Source: AP-15 sp963716115 (GTDB lineage Bacteria > Pseudomonadota > Alphaproteobacteria > ATCC43930 > CGMCC-115725). Taken from it: DNA of 64,000 nt. A program made the translations under genes and the position numbers. The number at the start of each line of letters is the position of its first letter. Positions within the stretch are counted from its first letter, which is position 1. The stretch covers positions 186,001 to 250,000 of the forward strand of contig CAVQSZ010000020.1 in the NCBI GenBank assembly GCA_963716115.1. Reading direction: 5' to 3'. Below are positions 52,169 to 60,682 of this stretch, piece by piece. Below the pieces are notes generated by a model. That model was not told the origin of the DNA and ran no database searches. It saw only the letters and a program-made list of their open reading frames with translations.

Positions 52169-53464
52169 ATGCCTACCAACAGCCAGCATCCGGAAACGCT
52201 CGTGCTCCATGCGGGGTATCGCAGCGACCCGACGACGACTGCGGTGGCGGTGCCGATCTACCAGACGACGAGCTACCAGTTCCGCGACAGCCAGCATGCC
52301 GCCAACCTGTTCGGATTGGCCGAGCTCGGCAATATCTACACCCGAATCATGAATCCGACCAACGCCGTGCTCGAAGAGCGGGTGGCCGCGCTCGAGGGCG
52401 GCGTGGCCGCGCTGGCGGTGGCTTCGGGGCAGGCGGCCTCGCTGTTCGCGGTGCAGAACATCTGCCAGGCCGGCGACAATTTCGTCAGCTCCACCGATCT
52501 CTACGGCGGCACCTGGAACCTCTTCCTCAACACGATGATGAAGACGATGGGGATCGAGGTGCGCTTTGTCGACCCGGCCGACCCCGAGAGCTTCCGCCGC
52601 GCGACCGATGCGCGCACCCGCTGCTACTATGCCGAGACCCTGCCCAACCCAAAGCTCGAAGTCTTTCCGATCGCCGAGGTGGCCCGGATCGGGCGCGAGC
52701 TGGGCGTGCCGCTGATCGTCGACAACACCGCGGCCCCGGTGCTGTGCCGGCCGCTCGACCACGGCGCCGCCGTCGTCATGCACTCGACGACGAAATACAT
52801 CGGCGGCCACGGCACCTCGATCGGCGGGATCGTCGTCGACGGCGGCAATTTCGACTGGGAAAAGCACGCCGACCGCTTCCCGCTCCTGAACCAGCCCGAT
52901 CCCAGCTATCACGGCGCGGTCTGGACGCAGGCGGTCAAGCCCTTGGGCCCGATCGCCTACATCCTGAAGATGCGGGTGACCCTGCTGCGCGACCTCGGCG
53001 CGCCGATGAGCCCGTTCAACGCGTTCCTGTTCATCCAGGGGCTCGAGACCCTGCCGCTGCGGATGCGGGCGCATTGCGCCAACACGATGGCGGTCGCCAG
53101 GTTCCTGTCGGAGCATCCCAAGGTCACCCGCGTCATTCACCCGAGCCTGATGACGGGCGAGGCCAGGCGCCGGGCCGACGCTCATTTGAAGGGCGGCTAC
53201 GGCGGCCTCCTCGGCTTCGAGCTCAGGGGCGGGCGCGAGGCCGGCCGGCGCTTTATCGACGCGCTGCGGATGTTCTACCACGTCGCGAACATCGGCGACG
53301 CGCGCAGCCTGGCGATCCACCCGGCGACGACCACGCATTCGCAGCTGTCGCCGGAAGAGCAGCTGCAGACCGGGGTTACCGACGACTATGTCCGGCTGTC
53401 GATCGGCATCGAGCACGAGGAGGACATCCTCGCCGACCTGGCGCAGGCGCTCGACGCGGCCTGA
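52169..53464 (+). CDS. metY: O-acetylhomoserine/O-acetylserine sulfhydrylase-like PLP enzyme
   Basis: The 431-residue protein is a Cys/Met-metabolism PLP enzyme. It has 'YTRIMNPTNAVLEERVAALE', 'ASGQAASLFAVQNI', the PLP lysine K209 in 'HSTTKYIGGHGTSIGG' and the C-terminal 'SIGIEHEEDILADLAQAL'. The profile fits MetY, which makes homocysteine from O-acetylhomoserine and sulfide. GGTGGAGA just before the ATG supports the start at 52169. I looked for a SAM riboswitch ahead of it and did not find one. A cystathionine gamma-synthase role cannot be excluded. Confidence 0.9.
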   Translation: MPTNSQHPETLVLHAGYRSDPTTTAVAVPIYQTTSYQFRDSQHAANLFGLAELGNIYTRIMNPTNAVLEERVAALEGGVAALAVASGQAASLFAVQNICQAGDNFVSSTDLYGGTWNLFLNTMMKTMGIEVRFVDPADPESFRRATDARTRCYYAETLPNPKLEVFPIAEVARIGRELGVPLIVDNTAAPVLCRPLDHGAAVVMHSTTKYIGGHGTSIGGIVVDGGNFDWEKHADRFPLLNQPDPSYHGAVWTQAVKPLGPIAYILKMRVTLLRDLGAPMSPFNAFLFIQGLETLPLRMRAHCANTMAVARFLSEHPKVTRVIHPSLMTGEARRRADAHLKGGYGGLLGFELRGGREAGRRFIDALRMFYHVANIGDARSLAIHPATTTHSQLSPEEQLQTGVTDDYVRLSIGIEHEEDILADLAQALDAA

Positions 53465-53482
53465 TCGGGAGACGCCCGCCAG

Positions 53483-54379
53483 GTGAAGGGCGGCGAGGCG
53501 GTTCTCGCGCTGCCGTGGCCGGTCGACCTCGCCCTGACCGTGCTGAGCCACGGCTGGGCCTATTTGGCGCCGTGGTCCTGGGACCGCGAGGCGGGCCGCC
53601 TCGCCCGGCATGAGCGCATCGGCGGCCGGCTCGGCGCGGTCGAGATCGTCCAGCGCGGCCCGTGCGCCGTGCTGATCCGCTGGGACGGCTTCGCCGGCGA
53701 CGAGGCGAGCGAAATCCGCGACCGCGTCCGCCGCTGGCTGTCGGCGGATTGGGAGCCGTCGGCGGCGATCGCGGCGTTGCGCGGCGGCCCGGACGGCGCG
53801 GCGGGCCTGATCGAGCGCGGCGGCGGGCGGATGCTGCGCTGCTCGTCCTTCTACGAGGATTTCGTCAAGACCGTGCTGACGATCAACACCAGCTGGTCGT
53901 CGACCTGCCGCATGGCGGCGGCGCTGGTCGCCGAGCCGGGCGGCGGCGCCTTTCCCGAGCCCGAGGCGGTGCTCGACTACGGCGAGGCGCGCCTGCGCGA
54001 GCGCGCCCGGCTCGGCTTTCGCGCCGCGACGGTAGCCTCGGCGACGCGGCGCCTGATCGAGGACGGGGCGATCGACGCCGCGGGCAACGGCGGAGCGGAC
54101 CGGCTCGGCCACGACTACCTGGTCGGCCTTAAGGGCATCGGCCCCTACGCCGCCGCACATTGCCGCGTGCTGCTGCACGATTTCGCCCGCATCCCGGTCG
54201 ATTCGGAGGTCACCGCCTATCTGCGCGAGCGGCACGGCTGCGCCCCCGCCGCCTTCGCCGCCGGCCGATCCGATTGGGGCCCCTACCTCGCGCTCGGATA
54301 CAAGCTGATGCGGCTCGACGAAAAGATGTCGCGGCTAGCCGAGGAGCTTGCGGGCCTCGGCGGCCTGCGCGCGCAGTGA
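53483..54379 (+). CDS. HhH-GPD-family DNA glycosylase-like protein
   Basis: The 298-residue protein carries a helix-hairpin-helix motif, 'YLVGLKGIGPYAAAHCRVLL', and the catalytic aspartate D240 in 'ARIPVDSEVTAYLRE'. The N-terminal half ('SSFYEDFVKTVLTINTSWSS') is consistent with an 8-oxoguanine or 3-methyladenine glycosylase. The lesion is unknown. It starts with GTG at 53483, 18 bases after metY, and its last 45 bases overlap the opposite-strand aldolase gene. The HhH motif has 'LKG' where AlkA has 'LPG'. Confidence 0.82.
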   Translation: MKGGEAVLALPWPVDLALTVLSHGWAYLAPWSWDREAGRLARHERIGGRLGAVEIVQRGPCAVLIRWDGFAGDEASEIRDRVRRWLSADWEPSAAIAALRGGPDGAAGLIERGGGRMLRCSSFYEDFVKTVLTINTSWSSTCRMAAALVAEPGGGAFPEPEAVLDYGEARLRERARLGFRAATVASATRRLIEDGAIDAAGNGGADRLGHDYLVGLKGIGPYAAAHCRVLLHDFARIPVDSEVTAYLRERHGCAPAAFAAGRSDWGPYLALGYKLMRLDEKMSRLAEELAGLGGLRAQ

Positions 54380-55126
54380 GTGCAGCAGCCGCGCTTCCGG
54401 GGTCGGCGCGCAGTTGGCATAGCCGGCGCCGAGCGCCTTGAGCTGCGCCGCGTCGCGCGGGAAGGCGGCGTGGTTGAGCGGCAGCGCAAGCCGGGCGCCG
54501 GCGCTCTTCTTCGCGGCGGCGCGCACCCGATCGATCGCCGCCACCAGCCGCGGGTGGTCGGGCTGGCCGCTGACCCCGAGCGAGCGCGACAGATCCGATG
54601 GCCCCACCGCCAGCAGATCGACGCCCTCGACCGCGGCGATCTCGTCGATCCGCTCGACCGCTTCCATGTCCTCGATCATGCAGGCCAGCAGAACCTCGCG
54701 GTTCGATTGCGCCATGTGCTCGACGAGCGGAATGCGGCCGAACTCGGCGGCGCGGCTGCCGGCGGCCATGCCGCGCTCGCCCTGCGGCGGGTAGCGCACC
54801 GCCTTGACCGCGGCGCGCGCGGTCAGGGCGTCGCCGACATGCGGCACCTGGACGCCCTGCACGCCCATGTCGAGGAGGCGCAGGATAAAGGCCGGGTCGA
54901 AGCCCGGCGTGCGCACAATCGGCGTGATCCCGACATGCTCGGCCGCCAGCACCATCGCCTGCACGTCGTGCAGGTCGAAGCTGGTGTGCTCCATGTCGAT
55001 AAAGGCCGCGTCGAAGCCGGCGAGCCCGATGATCTCGACGATCTGCGGATCGGCGATGCCGCCGACATGGGTCCCGAGCGCAAGGCCACCTTCGCGCAGG
55101 ATCCGCTTGACCCGGTTTTCTCTCAT
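54335..55126 (-). CDS. HpcH/HpaI-family aldolase
   Basis: The 263-residue protein is a class II pyruvate aldolase: 'GFDAAFIDMEHTSFDLHDVQ' holds the catalytic His and metal-site Glu/Asp, 'PIVRTPGFDPAFI' the Arg, and 'ACMIEDMEAVERIDEIAAVE' a further metal carboxylate. 'LLAVGPSDLSRSLGVSGQ' is conserved. Members cleave 4-hydroxy-2-oxoacids from aromatic or sugar-acid breakdown to pyruvate and an aldehyde. The substrate is not evident. Its 3' end overlaps the HhH gene by 45 bases, tail to tail. Confidence 0.92.
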   Translation of the reverse strand: MRENRVKRILREGGLALGTHVGGIADPQIVEIIGLAGFDAAFIDMEHTSFDLHDVQAMVLAAEHVGITPIVRTPGFDPAFILRLLDMGVQGVQVPHVGDALTARAAVKAVRYPPQGERGMAAGSRAAEFGRIPLVEHMAQSNREVLLACMIEDMEAVERIDEIAAVEGVDLLAVGPSDLSRSLGVSGQPDHPRLVAAIDRVRAAAKKSAGARLALPLNHAAFPRDAAQLKALGAGYANCAPTPEARLLHSLRAQAAEARKLLG

Positions 55127-55251
55127 GGTTTCCTCCGTTGGCGTTCGATGACGAGGCTAGGAATCCGCAGGGGCGAAGGTGATCGGCGGCGACAGCTTAT
55201 ATTAGATGTGCTCCAACTCGAACGACAGCCAGCCCTTTCAAAGGAGTTTAC

Positions 55252-56076
55252 ATGCCCACCATCACGACCAAGGACGCCACGGAAATCTTCTACAAGGACT
55301 GGGGTTCGGGCGAGCCGATCGTGTTCAGCCACGGCTGGCCGCTGTCGGCCGATGATTGGGACGCGCAGCTACTGTACTTTCTGCAACATGGCTATCGCGT
55401 CATCGCCCATGACCGCCGCGGCCACGGCCGCTCGACCCAGACCGCCGACGGCCACGACATGGACCATTATGCCGACGATCTGGCGGCTCTGACGGCACAT
55501 CTCGACCTGAAAAACGCCATCCATGTCGGCCATTCCACCGGCGGCGGCGAGGTGGTGCACTATCTGGCGCGGCACGGCGAAAGCCGAGTGGCCAAGGCTG
55601 CGCTGATCAGCGCGGTGCCGCCGATCATGCTGAAGACCGCGTCCAATCCGCAGGGTCTTCCCAAGGAGGTGTTCGATGGCCTCCAGGCCCAACTGGCCGC
55701 CAATCGTTCGCAATTCTATCGCGACATAGCGGCCGGGCCTTTCTACGGCTACAACCGGGCGGGCGCGAAAGTCTCGGAGGCCGTCATCCAAAATTGGTGG
55801 CGCCAGGGCATGATGGGCGGCGCCAAGGCGCATTACGACGGCATCGTAGCCTTTTCCCAAACCGATTTCACCGATGACCTCAAGAAGATTACCGTCCCGG
55901 TGCTGGTCATGCACAGCGAAGACGACCAGATCGTGCCCTATGTCGCCGCCGGGCCACTGTCCGCTAAGCTGCTGCAGAACGGAACCATGAAAGTCTACCA
56001 GGGCTTCCCGCACGGCATGCCCACTACGGAAGCGGACACCATCAATTCCGATCTGTTGGCGTTCATCAAAAGCTAG
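55252..56076 (+). CDS. Alpha/beta hydrolase (non-haem haloperoxidase type)
   Basis: The 274-residue protein has the canonical triad: S95 in 'HVGHSTGGGEVVHYL', an aspartate near 225 in 'VMHSEDDQIVPYV' and the histidine near 253 in 'GFPHGMPTTE'. It matches the cofactor-free chloroperoxidase/esterase group ('KDWGSGEPIVFSHGWPLSAD'). AAAGGAG precedes the start. Its base composition and codon choice look less GC-rich than the neighbours, so it may be a recent arrival. Physiological substrate is unknown. Confidence 0.92.
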   Translation: MPTITTKDATEIFYKDWGSGEPIVFSHGWPLSADDWDAQLLYFLQHGYRVIAHDRRGHGRSTQTADGHDMDHYADDLAALTAHLDLKNAIHVGHSTGGGEVVHYLARHGESRVAKAALISAVPPIMLKTASNPQGLPKEVFDGLQAQLAANRSQFYRDIAAGPFYGYNRAGAKVSEAVIQNWWRQGMMGGAKAHYDGIVAFSQTDFTDDLKKITVPVLVMHSEDDQIVPYVAAGPLSAKLLQNGTMKVYQGFPHGMPTTEADTINSDLLAFIKS

Positions 56077-56082
56077 CCCCCG

Positions 56083-56790
56083 CTAGGCAGCCCGGTCGGC
56101 GGTGGCGCGGCGCAGGCCGGCGATGATCATATCGGCATCCATCACGTCGCCGAAGGCATTGTAGAAGGCAGTGAGCGATGCGTCGTGCTCCTCCTGGGTG
56201 TTCGCCGCGTTGCCGTCCGCGACCATGATCGTGCGGAAATTGGTCATGTTGGCGTCGCGCGCCGAGCTTTCGCAGCACACATTGGTGACGGTCCCGGTGA
56301 TCAGCACGGTGTCGAAGCCGCGCGCCCGCAACCGGCCCGGCAGCTCCGAGGTTCCCGGCATGAAGCCGCTGTAGCGGTATTTCCTGACGATCTCGTCCTC
56401 GGGCCGCACGTCCAGGTCGGGCCACAGCTCGTGGCCGAGGGCGCCTTCGGAAAGCGCCGCGATGCGCTTGTCGCGCATCGCCGGGGTCGCCAGCTCGAAG
56501 GCGACCGACCAGTCGTCGAGACAGCGCGGATCATGGGTCATCTTGACCCAGAACACCCCGCCGCCGGCCTCGCGCAGCGCCGCCGCCAGCCGGTTGACCG
56601 CGGGCACGATGTCGCGCGCCGCCGGGCAGACCGCGTGCCCGACCGCCTCGTTCATGAACGCGTGCTGCAGATCGATCACGACGAGCGCGGTGCGCGCCGG
56701 GTCGAGATCGGCAAAGGAGTGCTCGGCGCCGCGGCGGGCGACGACGCGCTCGACGATGCAATCGGGGATCGTCGCTCCGTTGAGCTTCAT
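56083..56790 (-). CDS. Isochorismatase-family cysteine hydrolase
   Basis: The 235-residue protein has the triad of isochorismatase-like hydrolases: aspartate in 'ALVVIDLQHAFMNEAVG', lysine in 'VFWVKMTHDPRCLDD' and cysteine in 'TGTVTNVCCESSARDA'. Members hydrolyse amides, nicotinamide or carbamates, and true isochorismatase is a minority. The ATG at 56790 overlaps the stop of the aldo/keto reductase by four bases, so the two form one operon. The substrate is open. Confidence 0.9.
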   Translation of the reverse strand: MKLNGATIPDCIVERVVARRGAEHSFADLDPARTALVVIDLQHAFMNEAVGHAVCPAARDIVPAVNRLAAALREAGGGVFWVKMTHDPRCLDDWSVAFELATPAMRDKRIAALSEGALGHELWPDLDVRPEDEIVRKYRYSGFMPGTSELPGRLRARGFDTVLITGTVTNVCCESSARDANMTNFRTIMVADGNAANTQEEHDASLTAFYNAFGDVMDADMIIAGLRRATADRAA

Positions 56791-57821
56791 CGGCGTGCTC
56801 CTCCTTGGTTTGATCGTGGTTCCTCCGGCGTCGGCGCGTCCGGATGCAGGAGCCCGGCCTGCCGCAGGTCCGACCACAGCGCCGCCGGGATCGGATGGCG
56901 CAGGTGGCGCGAATTCGCCTCCAGCTCGGCGGCGTTGCGCGGCCCGGGAATAACCGCCGCGACCGCCGGATGGGCCAGCGGGAACTGCAGCGCAGCCGCC
57001 GTCAGCGGCACGCCATGGCTGTCGCAAACCGCGCGGATCGCGGTCGTTCGGGCGGCGATCGCGGCCGGCGCCGGCTGATAGTTCCAGCTGTCGCGGCCGG
57101 CCAGCGCGCCGGTGTTGAGCGGCGCGCCGACCACGACCGAGATGCCCGAACGAAGGCATTTCGGCAACAGGTCGTCGATCGGGCCCTGCTCGAGGAGAGT
57201 GTAGCGCCCGGCGAGCAGAAACACGTCCCAGGCGCCCCAATCCAACGCCTCCAGCAGCACGTCCGGCTCGTTGACGCCGATCCCGATCGCCCGCACCGCG
57301 CCCGAGCAGCGCAGCGCCTCGAGGGCGCGATAGCCGCCGGCCCGAAATTCGCGCATCAGCCGAGGGTGCGCCGCGGCGTGCTGCCGCACCCCGATGTCGT
57401 GCGCCAGGGCGACGTCGATCCGCGCCAGGCCGAGCCGCTGCAGGCTGTCCTCGAACGAGCGCATGATCCCGTCATAGGAATAGTCGAACCAGGGCTCGAA
57501 CGGCAGCGGATGGCGGAAGCCGTCGGGCGCCGCCGTCTCCGGCTGCGGCCGCAGCAGCCGCCCGACCTTGGTCGACAGCACCCATTGCTCGCGCGGCGCC
57601 GCGCGCAAGGCGTCGCCGACGCAGCGCTCGGACTGGCCGAACCCATAGTACGGCGCGGTATCGACGTAACGCAGCCCGGCCGCCCAGGCGGCGCGGACGA
57701 TCGCCTCCCCCTGCTTGCGCGCCACCGGCACGCGGTGCCCGCCGAGGGTGGCGGAGCCGAGGCCGAGGACCGTCACTTCGAGCGCCGTGCCACCCAGGCG
57801 CCGCTTCTCGAGAACCGCCAT
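56787..57821 (-). CDS. Aldo/keto reductase family protein
   Basis: The 344-residue protein begins 'MAVLEKRRLGGTALEVTVLG', followed by 'RYVDTAPYYGFGQSER' with the catalytic Asp and Tyr of the AKR tetrad and 'WVLSTKVGRLLRP' with the lysine. The His sits in 'IDVALAHDIGVRQH'. The C-terminal 'AAVIPGPRNAAELEANSRHL' is typical of NADP-dependent reductases of the galactose/pyridoxal dehydrogenase type. The ATG at 57821 is used; upstream frame lacks family similarity. It is coupled to the isochorismatase gene by ATGA overlap. Confidence 0.9.
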   Translation of the reverse strand: MAVLEKRRLGGTALEVTVLGLGSATLGGHRVPVARKQGEAIVRAAWAAGLRYVDTAPYYGFGQSERCVGDALRAAPREQWVLSTKVGRLLRPQPETAAPDGFRHPLPFEPWFDYSYDGIMRSFEDSLQRLGLARIDVALAHDIGVRQHAAAHPRLMREFRAGGYRALEALRCSGAVRAIGIGVNEPDVLLEALDWGAWDVFLLAGRYTLLEQGPIDDLLPKCLRSGISVVVGAPLNTGALAGRDSWNYQPAPAAIAARTTAIRAVCDSHGVPLTAAALQFPLAHPAVAAVIPGPRNAAELEANSRHLRHPIPAALWSDLRQAGLLHPDAPTPEEPRSNQGGARR

Positions 57822-57897
57822 ATGGTTAATTCCGCCGGTCGCCGGTGGTCGATTATAATCCCCGGATCGGCGGCATCCCAATCAAACGTGTCCTGAC

Positions 57898-58773
57898 ATG
57901 ATTGTCATTTTCGGTTCGATCAATGTCGACCTGATCGTCCCGGTAGAACACTTGCCGGCTCCGGGCGAAACCGTGCTCGGCGGCGATTATCTGCTCCTGC
58001 CGGGCGGCAAGGGCGCCAATCAGGCGCTGGCGGCGCGCCGCGCCGGCGCGCGGGCCGTGCTGATCGGCGCCGTCGGGGCGGACGGCTTTGCCGAAACCGC
58101 GCTCGGCGGGCTGCGGCAGGCAGGGGTGGAGACTGGTCTGGTGCGGTCGGTCGGGCAGCCGACCGGCTGCGCCGCGATCATGGTCGCCCGCGGCGGCGAG
58201 AACGCGATCGCGGTCGCTCCGGGCGCCAATGCAGCGGCGCGCGCCGACCAGGCGCCGGACGAGATGTTGACCGCCGACACCATCCTCGTCGCGCAGATGG
58301 AAGTCCCGCCCGGCGAGACCGCGGCCTTGGTCCGGCGGGTTCGCTCGCGCGGCGGGCGCTGCCTGCTCAACCTCGCGCCCGCCCTGCCGATCGATCGGAC
58401 GCTGCTGCGGGAGATCGATTTTCTGGTCGTCAATGAGGGCGAGGCGGCGAGCCTTGGACCGCAGCGGCCGATGCTGGCGCGCTCGCTGCGCCGGGCGCTG
58501 GTGGTCACCCGCGGCGCCGCCGGGGCGACGGCGCTGCTCGCCGACGGCGCGGAAATCGCCGTGCCGGCGCTGGCGATCGAGCCGGTCGACACCACCGGCG
58601 CCGGCGATGCGTTTGTCGGCGTCTTCGCTGCGGCGATCGATCGGGGCGCCGCGCTCGACGCGGCGCTGCGCCGGGCGAGCGCCGCCGCCGGCCTCGCCTG
58701 CCTCGGCCGCGGCGCGCAGACGGCGATGCCCGACGCCGCGGCGATCGACGCGGCGGTGCGGCGGCTGGATTAG
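57898..58773 (+). CDS. rbsK: Ribokinase (PfkB family)
   Basis: The 291-residue sugar kinase starts with 'MIVIFGSINVDLIVPVEHLP', has 'LGGDYLLLPGGKGANQALAA' (PfkB signature 1) and 'VDTTGAGDAFVGVFAAAI' (signature 2 with catalytic Asp). Ribokinase is the nearest name, but other pentose or nucleoside kinases share this layout. The start is 76 bases from the divergent reductase gene. The stop overlaps the rppH stop by four bases, tail to tail. Confidence 0.88.
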   Translation: MIVIFGSINVDLIVPVEHLPAPGETVLGGDYLLLPGGKGANQALAARRAGARAVLIGAVGADGFAETALGGLRQAGVETGLVRSVGQPTGCAAIMVARGGENAIAVAPGANAAARADQAPDEMLTADTILVAQMEVPPGETAALVRRVRSRGGRCLLNLAPALPIDRTLLREIDFLVVNEGEAASLGPQRPMLARSLRRALVVTRGAAGATALLADGAEIAVPALAIEPVDTTGAGDAFVGVFAAAIDRGAALDAALRRASAAAGLACLGRGAQTAMPDAAAIDAAVRRLD

Positions 58774-59276
58774 CCGAGGGGTGAGCCCGCGGCGCCGTCG
58801 CAATGGGCGCGGAACTCGGCGAGCACGTCGCGGTAGAGCCGGCGCTTGAACGGCACGATCAGCCCGGGCAGCAGCCTCGGCGCCACCCATCGCCAGGCGT
58901 CGAACTCGGGGTGCTCGGTGGCGAGGTCGATGTCCCCGTCGCCGCCGGCAAAGCGCATGACGAACCATTTCTGGCGCTGCCCGCGATAGCGGCCGCCCCA
59001 CATTTTGCCGGCGATGTCGGCCGGCAGGTCGTAGGTCAGCCACTCCCGGCTCTCGCCGACGATTTCGGCCCGGTCGGTGCCGATCTCCTCCTTGAGCTCG
59101 CGCAGCGCCGCCTGACGCGGCGTCTCGCCCGGCTCGATCCCGCCTTGCGGCATCTGCCAGGCCGGCGTCTCCTTGGGCATGTCGAGACGGCGGGCGACAA
59201 ACACCAGCCCCGCCCGGTTCAACAGCATGACGCCGACGGCCGGGCGATAGCCCGGCGGCGCGCGGTCCGGTGGCAT
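58770..59276 (-). CDS. rppH: RNA pyrophosphohydrolase
   Basis: The 168-residue Nudix protein has 'YRPAVGVMLLNRAGLVFVAR' at the start and the Nudix box 'GGIEPGETPRQAALRELKEE'. It also has the RppH-type 'AWQMPQGG' and 'WRWVAPRLLPGLIVPFKRRL'. It removes pyrophosphate from 5' ends of mRNA to trigger decay or splits dinucleoside polyphosphates. It lies 16 bases after ctpA, the usual alphaproteobacterial neighbourhood. Confidence 0.94.
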   Translation of the reverse strand: MPPDRAPPGYRPAVGVMLLNRAGLVFVARRLDMPKETPAWQMPQGGIEPGETPRQAALRELKEEIGTDRAEIVGESREWLTYDLPADIAGKMWGGRYRGQRQKWFVMRFAGGDGDIDLATEHPEFDAWRWVAPRLLPGLIVPFKRRLYRDVLAEFRAHCDGAAGSPLG

Positions 59277-59292
59277 CGCGCGGCCGCCGGGG

Positions 59293-60600
59293 CTAGTTCA
59301 CGACGCGCCCGTTGAACATCGCGATGCCGCGCAGCATGTCGATCGCGCGGGTCAACTGATAATCCGACTTGGTTCCCATGATCGACGGATCGACCGAGCT
59401 CGGGGCCACCGCTTCCTCGCCCGAATCGCTCTTCGTCTCACCCTTCTTGTCGTCTTTCTTGGCATCCGCCGAGGCGACCTTGGCATCACCTTTTTCCGGC
59501 GGCGGCTCGATCTTGGCGGCGTCGACGACGATGTCGGGGTCGATCCCCTTGGCCTGGATCGAGCGGCCCGAGGGCGTGTAGTAGCGCGCCGTGGTCAGCC
59601 GCATCGCGCCGTGGCCGGGCAGCGGGATGATCGTCTGGACCGAGCCCTTGCCGAAGGATTTCGTGCCGAGCAGGATCGCCCGGTGATGATCCTGCAAGGC
59701 CCCGGCGACGATCTCGCTGGCCGAGGCGGAGCCGCCGTTGATCAGCACGACGACCGGCAGGCCGGCGGCGATGTCGCCGGGTCGGGCGTTGTAGCGCTGC
59801 GCGTCGTCGCTGCGCCGGCCGCGGGTCGACACGATCTCGCCCTTGTCGAGAAATGCGTCCGATACCGCCACCGCCTGGTCGAGCAGGCCGCCGGGGTTGT
59901 TGCGCAGGTCGAGGATCACGCCCTTGAGCTTGGCCCCGGCCTCCTGCTTGAGGCTCTTCATTGCGTTGTTGAGGCCGACATCGGTCTGCTCGTTGAAGCT
60001 GGTGATCCGGATGTAGCCGACATCGTCGCCCTCGAGATGGGAGCGAACCGATTTGATCCGGATCGTGGCGCGGGTCAGCTTGACGTCGAACGGGTCGCGG
60101 CCCTCGCGCCGGATCGTCAGCTTGATGTCGCTGTTGATCGGGCCGCGCATCTTCTCGACCGCCTCCGGCAGGGTCATCCCCTGGACCGGCTCGCCGTCGA
60201 GCTGGGTGATCAGGTCGCCGGGCTTCAGCCCGGCCCGCGCCGCCGGCGTGTCGTCGATCGGCGAGACCACCTTGACCAGCCCGTTCTCCATCGACACCTC
60301 GATCCCGAGCCCGCCGAACTCGCCGCGGGTCTGGACCTTCATATCGTTGAAGTTCTTCGTGTTCATATAATTCGAGTGCGGATCGAGCGAGGTCAGCATG
60401 CCGTTGATCGCCAATTCGACCAGCGAATCGTCGCTGACGTCGGAGACGTAGTTGGCGCGCACCCGCTCGAACACTTCGCCAAACAGGTTAAGCTGCTTGT
60501 AGGTTTCCGACGAGTTCGGCGTCGCCGCGCCGATATCCTGGCGCAGCGAGAACACCACCACCATTGCGGCGGCCGCCGCAATCAAACCCAGACGCTTCAT
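59293..60600 (-). CDS. ctpA: S41-family C-terminal processing peptidase
   Basis: The 435-residue protein has an N-terminal signal/anchor helix ('MKRLGLIAAAAAMVVVFSLR'). A PDZ domain follows ('GLGIEVSMENGLVKVVSPID', 'PGDLITQLDGEPVQGM'). The catalytic serine is in 'INGGSASASEIVAGALQDH' and the lysine in 'GTKSFGKGSVQTIIPLPG'. It processes periplasmic proteins and cell-wall hydrolases. A Lys/Asp-rich linker follows at residues 370-410. It is downstream of gpmI, as in other alphaproteobacteria, but the usual EnvC-like gene between them is missing. Confidence 0.95.
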   Translation of the reverse strand: MKRLGLIAAAAAMVVVFSLRQDIGAATPNSSETYKQLNLFGEVFERVRANYVSDVSDDSLVELAINGMLTSLDPHSNYMNTKNFNDMKVQTRGEFGGLGIEVSMENGLVKVVSPIDDTPAARAGLKPGDLITQLDGEPVQGMTLPEAVEKMRGPINSDIKLTIRREGRDPFDVKLTRATIRIKSVRSHLEGDDVGYIRITSFNEQTDVGLNNAMKSLKQEAGAKLKGVILDLRNNPGGLLDQAVAVSDAFLDKGEIVSTRGRRSDDAQRYNARPGDIAAGLPVVVLINGGSASASEIVAGALQDHHRAILLGTKSFGKGSVQTIIPLPGHGAMRLTTARYYTPSGRSIQAKGIDPDIVVDAAKIEPPPEKGDAKVASADAKKDDKKGETKSDSGEEAVAPSSVDPSIMGTKSDYQLTRAIDMLRGIAMFNGRVVN

Positions 60601-60682
60601 CGATGCATCCTATCGTCGCGGGCCTCCCGGCCCGACGGCAACGATCCGAGTGCGGAATGATATGCGGCGGCGCGAGCGATGA

